Shown here: positions 3,326 through 6,682 of the stretch, piece after piece | Numbering within the stretch: position 1 is the stretch's first letter | Layout: every line of letters starts with the position of its first letter | Source of the DNA: Candidatus Doudnabacteria bacterium | GTDB lineage: Bacteria > Patescibacteriota > Doudnabacteria > UBA920 > 2-01-FULL-50-11 | Reading direction: 5' to 3' | DNA: 6,682 nucleotides | Assembly (NCBI GenBank): GCA_016205055.1 | Contig: JACQJK010000115.1 | Coordinates: forward strand, 1-6,682 | The notes under the pieces: model-generated | Database searches by the model: none | What the model was told of the DNA's origin: nothing | The model's input: only the letters and a program-made list of their open reading frames with translations | Translations under genes and position numbers: made by a program

Positions 3326-5434
3326 CTACCTGGCCTGTTCAACCTTCTCAATATCCCAGATCTCTTTTTCTACGTATTTCTCCACCTGCTCAAGGTCTTT
3401 TAAGAGCTGCTCTTCTTTTTCGCGCTCCTCGGCAGAAATTTTCTCGCTTAACTTGACTTTTTTAATGACCTCCAATTCCGCCTCGATGTCGCGCCGCAGA
3501 ACGGCAAACCCCCGCCGCAACGACTCTTCGGCTTCCTGAACTTCTTTGAGGAAGAGCTTATGTTTTTTCCTGCCGTGATAGACATGGAACAAAATGTAGG
3601 CCGTTAACGCACTAATCACCAGCAGCAAAACGATCACCGCGAACAGGTACAAAAATTCCGAGCTAATCCGCGACGCGCCAAACTGAATGGCGGTCGGTTT
3701 GACGTCAAGCTGAACCTGGGGGCTGGGGGGGCTCACTTGACCGCCGAGTTTGCTCTGGGTCCAAAGCAGGTAACGCCCGCCGGGCAAAAAAGTGTCGTGA
3801 CGGTAAAACCAGTCGCCGTTCTTTTCCGAAGTCACGGTCTGGCTGATGGTTTCGCCGGTTTGCAAATTCTGCAGATAAATCACCACTCCCACGTTTGAAG
3901 AATCGGTTTTGCCGCCGACGTAGAAAATTTCCTCGTTGGAAATGTCTTTGGAAACTATGGAAATGTAGGGAGGGGTGAGTTCCACCGTGTCGGCGCGCGC
4001 TCCGACAGGAGCAAATGCCGCCAAAGTAACAGCCAGCAGCAACACGGCGATTTTTCCGTATTTTTCTCGGAATTTTTTCAATTCATCTAATTGTTCCGTC
4101 AGATGCGCCGGCAACTGTCTGCTTGCCCGCTGCTCGTGCACCCGCCGATGCCAACGCTCCAAGCGCCAAGCCAGGTACGAAAGCGCCAGCAAAAGCAAGC
4201 CGGCGAAAATCCAGATCCAGATCCACGGGATAATCAAGCGGCTGCGGAACTCCAGTCCCTGCCCGGAGATATTCCGAAAGAGCGCCGACACGATCTTTAA
4301 CCGCTGGACCTGCTCTTGAAAATTTCCCGCACGATCGTACGCACGCACAATCACGTCGTATGAGCCGTAAGTCAGTTCCGGCGCAACATAGGGACTGTCA
4401 ACCTCTATAAATAATGGCTGGCCGCGGTCAACGCCACTCGCTGCAGCCGTGAGAGGAACTAAAAACAATGGCGGGCCCTGGCCAATGCTGATGGCTTCGG
4501 GGGTCAAGGGAATTAATTTTAACTCGTAATGGTCTAGTCCTGATAAAGTGTCCGTGCTGGCAAATTGAATTACCGGCTGCTTGCGCGTGGTGCGCGGCCC
4601 GGGCACGATCTCAATCGGGAACTCCGCCGGCGGCGAGGAGTCAATGTTCAAAGCAAAATGCGTCACTCCGCCCCAACTGCCGCGCCGCAAAGACTTGATA
4701 TGAAAGTAGCGCACCCCGTCGCCCAAATTCCGATAAGCGATATCGGTCCGAGCACCTTCGGAGATATCGTCTGGAATGTCCGTAGGAGTATCGTTTAAAA
4801 TATAACTGTAGGCCTCCACACCCGCATCGTCCGGCGCCCACTTCAACCACGCAGTGGTATTTGGGTGCCACTTGGCTTGATCCGGATGAGTTTCCGAAAC
4901 CACTACTGGTCCGGCTGGCGGCGGGAGAGCCAAATCATAAATGCCGTTATGGGCTTGCGACAGCACGTTAGTGCCCAGCCCGTCATTGGCCAAAACTTTA
5001 GTCTCGTCTAAAAACTGAATCAGCGCCGTGCCCACGGCTTTGACCCGGAAAGTAAACGTAATGACCTGCCCGTTGTTTAAATTGATTCCTCCCGGAATGC
5101 CGCCCTGCAAGTCAGCGATCCCGTTAGTGTTGTCGTAACGCGGCGGACTGGAATAAACGGTAATAATTGATTTTTCGGCACCGCGCGGCACCAGCTGTAA
5201 TTTATCCGGAGGAAAAGTTAAATAAGTCCGCAGCGCGTTGATGCTTTGTTTTTGCGTGTCAAGATAAATCGTAACGTCAAAAGTGCTCCCCACGGTAAAG
5301 GAACCCCGCGGCGGCGCAAGCGTCAGCGTTGCGGCTTGCACTTTGGGTATTGCAATAAAAAAAAGCAGGCCGCCTGCCAAAAGCAACGCCGTCCCCCACA
5401 GCCCGAAAGTTGTTTTATGGCGCCGATTCTTCAC
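3326..5434 (-). CDS. Multidomain surface protein: cohesin-like, Ig/Fn3-like domains, three internal membrane segments, coiled coil
   Basis: Numbering is from the GTG at 5434 (702 aa). A signal peptide ends at VQA-A (about 34). A cohesin-like beta domain covers about 36-170 (GSTFDVTIYLDTQKQSINAL, NDGLGTN). An Fn3/Ig-like domain begins at SETHPDQAKW (180-189), and another runs to AYDRAGN (365-371). A Trp-rich TM lies at about 401-424, with a short charged linker after it. A second signal-like segment ending ARA-D (about 461-482) leads into another Ig-like domain (about 485-580). TM at about 594-617 is followed by a Glu/Lys-rich coiled coil to the end, probably cytoplasmic. A TTG at 5476 would overlap the upstream gene by 62 bp and add a needless N-terminus. 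The GTG gives a 20-bp overlap and a normal signal peptide. The role is probably adhesion or envelope structure. No enzymatic motif was seen, and the exact function is unknown. Confidence 0.85.
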   Translation of the reverse strand: MKNRRHKTTFGLWGTALLLAGGLLFFIAIPKVQAATLTLAPPRGSFTVGSTFDVTIYLDTQKQSINALRTYLTFPPDKLQLVPRGAEKSIITVYSSPPRYDNTNGIADLQGGIPGGINLNNGQVITFTFRVKAVGTALIQFLDETKVLANDGLGTNVLSQAHNGIYDLALPPPAGPVVVSETHPDQAKWHPNTTAWLKWAPDDAGVEAYSYILNDTPTDIPDDISEGARTDIAYRNLGDGVRYFHIKSLRRGSWGGVTHFALNIDSSPPAEFPIEIVPGPRTTRKQPVIQFASTDTLSGLDHYELKLIPLTPEAISIGQGPPLFLVPLTAAASGVDRGQPLFIEVDSPYVAPELTYGSYDVIVRAYDRAGNFQEQVQRLKIVSALFRNISGQGLEFRSRLIIPWIWIWIFAGLLLLALSYLAWRLERWHRRVHEQRASRQLPAHLTEQLDELKKFREKYGKIAVLLLAVTLAAFAPVGARADTVELTPPYISIVSKDISNEEIFYVGGKTDSSNVGVVIYLQNLQTGETISQTVTSEKNGDWFYRHDTFLPGGRYLLWTQSKLGGQVSPPSPQVQLDVKPTAIQFGASRISSEFLYLFAVIVLLLVISALTAYILFHVYHGRKKHKLFLKEVQEAEESLRRGFAVLRRDIEAELEVIKKVKLSEKISAEEREKEEQLLKDLEQVEKYVEKEIWDIEKVEQAR

Positions 5435-6674
5435 CTTGCTTTGTTTTTTTGAATTTCCGGCGAACAATTGCCGCAATGATCACCACAACGACCGCCGCAA
5501 CCGCCAATACGAATTGCCAGCGGAATAAACCAGGGTAAGCAACGATCGCGGTCTGCGCGTTGCCCGCTCGATCAAATGCCTGCACTTCGATTGTGTTGCC
5601 GAAAAACAGTCGAGAAATCTTTTGCGGCTCCGCCGTCACAAAAGTACCGCGGACTAATCCGCTTTTGAATTTATAATACGATATGCCCGAGGTTTTGTCC
5701 ACCGTGGAGGCGGATACAAACGGTTGGCCGCCGAACACACTTGCTTGGTTGCCCACCACCGGCTGGAAACTCTCCGGCGGAGTCGCGTCAACCTGCACGC
5801 GAAAGCCACCGGACTCCTGCCAGTTGGAATTGCCGACGCGGGAATTCAGACGGAAATAATAAACTCCGTCGGGCAAGTTTTCGAACACCAGCTCCTGGCT
5901 TAACGGGTCGGGGATATCGTCCGGAAAAATTTCCAGATTGGAACTAAAACTATAACTATATTCTTCTTTTTCGGAAGTGAAAAATTTAATCGCCACTCGC
6001 CGTTCCCGATACCACAAACCCTGATCGGGATGGGTTGGTGAAGTAATTTCGATGGGCCATGAACCTTCCGGAGAAACCGCAAAATCTAAAACCCGAAACG
6101 ACAGCGCGTCGGCAGTGCCTTGCCCGTCGCTTAACAACACTTGCGACGACTCGTCCATGGTCACGCTGGCTCTGCCCGCGGTTTTCGCGCGAAAGGTCGT
6201 CCGAAAAATCGGGATGTTATCGCCGCGCAACCCTCCCGGCGCTCCGCCGGTTAATGCAAGAACCCCGGTTGAGTTCGAAAATTCCGGATACTGCGCCCAC
6301 AGTACGAAAGCCGACCCACCAGGGGTTGCTTCCAGAGCTTCCAGCGTGTCCGTAGTAAAACTTAACTTCAGATGGACCGTGTTGATTTCTTGATTTTGCG
6401 AATCCAAAAACCACTCGACCACAAACGTGTCCCCGACTTGCACGGTCTCCCGGGCAGCGCCGGCGTACAGGGTTGAGGCCTGAACAGGCCTTGCAACCCA
6501 TACACTAAAGGACACGAATATTACACAAATAAACACTAATAAGTTTTTTAAAAACTTCCTATCGTTGGTAAAAATTATTCGTTTTATAAACAATCTTGGG
6601 GAAGCAAAGTTGAGAAAATACCCAAGTTCGTATTCGCTATTCCTTAAATAATCATAAAGTTGATTAAGAAACAA
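5415..6674 (-). CDS. Membrane-anchored cohesin-like and Ig/Fn3-like surface protein, start uncertain at right edge
   Basis: Numbering is from the TTG at 6674 (419 aa). The reading frame is open to the window edge, so the true start may lie outside. It could also be internal, such as the TTG at 6593, which would give a 39-residue signal peptide. A hydrophobic stretch ending ARPVQA-S (about 45-67) is the export signal. A cohesin-like domain follows (about 68-200; GDTFVVEWFLDSQNQEINTV, SDGQGT). An Fn3/Ig-like domain begins SPTHPDQGLW (212-221) and includes PDGVYYFRL. A further Ig-like domain runs to AFDRAGN (366-372). The anchor TM at about 387-404 has a basic cytoplasmic tail. Domain order and motifs match the first half of the downstream protein, so the two are tandem paralogs. 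The genes overlap by 20 bp, which implies coupled expression. The role is probably surface display or adhesion. No dockerin partner is in view. Confidence 0.82.
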   Translation of the reverse strand: MFLNQLYDYLRNSEYELGYFLNFASPRLFIKRIIFTNDRKFLKNLLVFICVIFVSFSVWVARPVQASTLYAGAARETVQVGDTFVVEWFLDSQNQEINTVHLKLSFTTDTLEALEATPGGSAFVLWAQYPEFSNSTGVLALTGGAPGGLRGDNIPIFRTTFRAKTAGRASVTMDESSQVLLSDGQGTADALSFRVLDFAVSPEGSWPIEITSPTHPDQGLWYRERRVAIKFFTSEKEEYSYSFSSNLEIFPDDIPDPLSQELVFENLPDGVYYFRLNSRVGNSNWQESGGFRVQVDATPPESFQPVVGNQASVFGGQPFVSASTVDKTSGISYYKFKSGLVRGTFVTAEPQKISRLFFGNTIEVQAFDRAGNAQTAIVAYPGLFRWQFVLAVAAVVVVIIAAIVRRKFKKTKQGEESAP

Positions 6675-6682
6675 TTTAGGAA

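Noticed and set aside
5435..5476. TTG at 5476 as the start of the large surface protein
   Set aside because: It would overlap the upstream gene by 62 bp and add 14 residues ahead of a normal signal peptide. The GTG at 5434 fits better, though this is not proven.

Overview
The window is most consistent with a Candidate Phyla Radiation (Patescibacteria, Parcubacteria-like) genome, read entirely from the minus strand. The evidence is indirect. The 16S rRNA gene carries two large insertions. A small GIY-YIG nuclease gene sits inside rRNA. Start codons lack Shine-Dalgarno sequences. The surface proteins combine cohesin-like and Ig/Fn3-like domains around an S-THPDQ--W motif that I recall from such genomes. 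The exact lineage cannot be fixed here.

In transcription order (right to left) there are two neighbouring, overlapping genes for paralogous membrane-anchored surface proteins (about 6674-5415 and 5434-3326). Next is a membrane protein with an extracytoplasmic dCache-type sensor domain and no output domain (3195-2182). A strong sigma70-type rRNA promoter follows at 2154-2126. A leader of about 600 nt contains a boxB-boxA-like antitermination signal, many palindromes and a 17-nt exact copy of the 16S 5' end. The 16S rRNA gene starts near 1519 and runs off the left edge.

The 16S gene is the main interest. Its helix-6 (V1) loop is replaced by a 283-nt insertion, almost completely filled by an intact 84-aa GIY-YIG nuclease ORF. 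After U516 (E. coli numbering), inside the 530-loop region, it is interrupted by a 714-nt group I intron with no ORF. For this intron I can identify the splice sites, P1 with its U-G wobble, P10, P4, P5, P7 and two GNRA hairpins. The intron's peripheral regions carry three families of palindromic repeats: one family three times (between the 5' splice site and the internal guide sequence, in the P8 region, and near the 3' splice site), an AT-rich family in the P6 region, and a GC-rich composite palindrome in the P5 region. The joined exons keep helix 18 and the 530 pseudoknot through compensatory changes, so the rRNA is probably functional.

The surface-protein genes and the sensor look like a cell-envelope module unrelated in function to the rRNA operon that begins 27 bp after the sensor stop codon. 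No tRNA, CRISPR array or transposase gene was seen.
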